Shown: positions 20,379 through 21,671 of the stretch, piece by piece
How the letters are laid out: every line of letters begins with the position of its first letter
Position numbering within the stretch: position 1 is the first letter of the stretch
NCBI GenBank assembly: GCA_045535095.1
Contig: JAZSKY010000072.1
Span: 1 to 21,671, forward strand
Direction of reading: 5' to 3'
Length of the DNA: 21,671 bases
Source: SIG672 sp045535095
Lineage (GTDB): Bacteria > Bacillota > Clostridia > Oscillospirales > CAG-272
Program-made: the position numbers and the translations under genes
The notes under the pieces: generated by a model
Databases searched by the model: none
Told to the model about the DNA's origin: nothing
What the model saw: only the letters and a program-made list of their open reading frames with translations

Positions 20379-21230
20379 TCAGTCCGACTCTTCTTCGGAA
20401 TCGTTTGCAACGTAGTTCCACATTACCTGAGCAGTTCCGCTCCACGTTTTGGACCATCCGGTAGGGATCTGATTTGCCGAATAGGAGGTCTTGATGACGA
20501 GAGCGCCGCAGCCTGCAAAGGCGTCGGGATCTATTATTCTGACGCTTGACGGGATAACTATTTCCTTAAGATTACTGCATCCCTCGAATGCGTTAGAGCC
20601 TATTTTCAGAAGATTATCGCTAAGGACTATCTTTTCAAGCGATATACAGTCCTTGAATGCGCCGCTTTCGATGTGTGTAACGGTATCGGGTATCTCGATC
20701 TCGGTAAGATTAGTACAGCCTGAAAATGCGTTTCTTCCTATATGGATAAGTCCGTCAAGGAGATATATCTTCGTTATGTTGGCGCAGTCTGTGAACGCTC
20801 CGTCGCGTATTCCAAGCACCTTTTTATCCTCATAGTAGGCACCGAGATATACCTCTCCGTTGATGTACTTATAGGCGCTCAGCACCTCGGCGTAGTTTTG
20901 ATCCTTCGAGGTGACGTACTCTATACCGCTCGTCGTCTCATATTCCCATACGGCGCTGATTACCATATCCTTGGTAACGCGCTTATAGGAGGAGCTCCAC
21001 GAGTGCAAATACGCGCCGTCCTTTACGGCAACGGGAGGGGTGGCGTCCTGACCGCGAGTTACGTGCTGCTCAAGAGAGCCGCTGATAAGCGTTCCTCCGT
21101 CAAGATCGAACTGAACGATATATGTCTTTTTTCCTGCGAAGAATATCAGCACCAAAAGCACCGCCACTGCCGTAAAAAGTATAGAAAACGTGATTATTAT
21201 TCTCGATTTTCCTTTTAAATGTTTAAGCAT
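20379..21230 (-). CDS. Membrane-anchored protein with InlB-type B-repeat-like segment and BspA-type LRRs
   Basis: ATG 21230 has AAAGGAGA upstream, giving 283 residues. A hydrophobic helix at about residues 11-32 is a signal anchor. Residues about 36-93 (YIVQFDLDGGT ... AVWEY) resemble a Listeria-Bacteroides (InlB B-type) repeat. About four LRR_5 units follow (about 130-245; 'LDGLIHIGRNAFSGCTNLTE' pattern), then a polar tail ending EEESD. It is probably an extracytoplasmic binding or adhesion module held by its N-terminus. It is first gene of an operon with the polytopic protein. Confidence 0.82.
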   Translation of the reverse strand: MLKHLKGKSRIIITFSILFTAVAVLLVLIFFAGKKTYIVQFDLDGGTLISGSLEQHVTRGQDATPPVAVKDGAYLHSWSSSYKRVTKDMVISAVWEYETTSGIEYVTSKDQNYAEVLSAYKYINGEVYLGAYYEDKKVLGIRDGAFTDCANITKIYLLDGLIHIGRNAFSGCTNLTEIEIPDTVTHIESGAFKDCISLEKIVLSDNLLKIGSNAFEGCSNLKEIVIPSSVRIIDPDAFAGCGALVIKTSYSANQIPTGWSKTWSGTAQVMWNYVANDSEEESD

Positions 21231-21265
21231 ACAGATTCTCCTTTGTGAGTTTCTTTTACCTTATA

Positions 21266-21271
21266 ATTATA
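21266..21271 (-). promoter_or_regulatory. Likely -10 box of the LRR/membrane-protein operon
   Basis: A minus-strand TATAAT preceded by TGA lies ~36 bp upstream of the start. No good -35 sits at 17 bp (best TTCACC at 19 bp), so this would depend on the extended -10. Confidence 0.4.
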
Positions 21272-21395
21272 TCATTTTGTCGTTTTCTTTGGTGAACACT
21301 TTGTAAAAAAGAATAGAACGTGATGTTATAAAACTCTTTAGTGCAAAATACTGCAAAAATATTTTATAAAATATCGAAAAATATGCATTTTACTG

Positions 21396-21424
21396 TTGAC
21401 AAAGCGAAAATGTTGTGATATAAT
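21396..21424 (+). promoter_or_regulatory. Promoter of tRNA-Pro
   Basis: TTGACA (21396-21401), 17 bp, TATAAT (21419-21424) with TGA in front. The ~95 bases between it and the divergent LRR operon promoter are AT-rich with nothing else seen. Confidence 0.9.
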
Positions 21425-21454
21425 CTATATCGTTCGTGTGAACAACGCACATAT

Positions 21455-21530
21455 CTGGGTGTGGCGCAGTTGGTAGCGCGCTACCTTGGGGTGGTAGAGG
21501 CCGCTGGTTCAAGTCCAGTCACTCAGACCA
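21455..21530 (+). tRNA. tRNA-Pro (anticodon GGG)
   Basis: Acceptor CTGGGTG/CACTCAG (one G-T pair), discriminator A and encoded CCA. Anticodon stem CTACC/GGTAG has loop TTGGGGT, giving GGG. Confidence 0.95.
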
Positions 21531-21534
21531 AAAT

Positions 21535-21568
21535 AACGGATACACCGTAAGGTGTGTCCGTTATTTTT
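21535..21568 (+). terminator. Terminator of tRNA-Pro
   Basis: 12-bp stem 21535-21546 / 21551-21562 (one T-G pair), loop GTAA, then ATTTTTATTT. Confidence 0.88.
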
Positions 21569-21588
21569 ATTTGAATTACTAAATTTGA

Positions 21589-21671
21589 AGCTCCGACCGA
21601 GACCACGCCCCGAGCCGAAGGCGAGGAAGGGGTGGTCGGGGTTCCCCGAAAGTGAGCCTGCGAGGTTTTGG
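21589..21671. repeat. GC-rich inverted-repeat sequence cut by the window edge
   Basis: This GC-rich tail follows AT-rich spacer. It contains CCGACC and GACCACGCCCC facing GGGGTGGTC and GGTCGG (about 21593-21611 versus 21629-21641). It shares the string GAAGCTCCG with the element at 3931-4153 but is otherwise different. No ORF is supported. It may be the start of another intergenic repeat. Confidence 0.35.

Overview
This window looks like chromosomal DNA of an anaerobic, probably endospore-forming Clostridia-type Firmicute, most likely a gut or fibre-degrading lineage. The grounds are AAAGGAGA-type ribosome binding sites, near-perfect TTGACA-17-TATAAT promoters, a GerA/SpoVAF-family spore germination protein, a minimal SufC-SufB pair, a KtrAB potassium system, a citrate-synthase-like HMGL enzyme often seen in clostridia, and three BspA-type leucine-rich-repeat surface proteins. 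The lineage is inferred; no rRNA is present.

Layout. 1-981 is the 3' part of a GH39-like glycosidase. 1032-3889 is a transcription unit for a large cell-surface protein (signal peptide, BspA-type LRRs, nine Cys/His-rich modules, C-terminal membrane anchor). It sits behind a ~220-nt, heavily base-paired 5' leader that ends in a terminator-like hairpin directly upstream of the ribosome binding site. 3931-4153 is a non-coding, inverted-repeat (MITE-like) element. 4166-5817 (minus) is sufC-sufB. 5955-6629 holds a promoter, a 27-codon ORF and a small AT-rich putative lipoprotein. 6761-8167 (minus) is the spore germination protein, and 8295-9032 is a two-anchor LRR protein.

9047-11731 is a tRNA-rich accessory patch. 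It has an intact tRNA-Leu(CAG), a displaced copy of its 3' half about 0.9 kb away, two convergent paralogous single-anchor proteins of unknown function, Rhs/YD-repeat debris in two pieces, the orphan tail of a plus-strand gene with its terminator, and tRNA-Arg(TCT) and tRNA-Gly(TCC). It reads as a decayed integration or recombination hotspot.

11862-15406 holds a phosphoribosyltransferase gene and then a two-gene operon of a GH2 glycosidase and a Gfo/Idh/MocA oxidoreductase, probably for sugar catabolism. 15444-16877 (minus) is an HMGL-family synthase, possibly Re-citrate synthase. 17138-17225 is tRNA-Ser(GGA), whose 3' end plus terminator is duplicated 162 bp downstream. 17587-19610 is ktrB-ktrA. 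19639-21230 (minus) is an operon of a membrane-anchored LRR protein and a polytopic membrane protein. tRNA-Pro(GGG) closes the window.

The best candidate for something undescribed is the structured leader RNA at 1067-1287. Next are the paralogous protein pair embedded in tRNA and Rhs debris, and the tRNA-end duplications.
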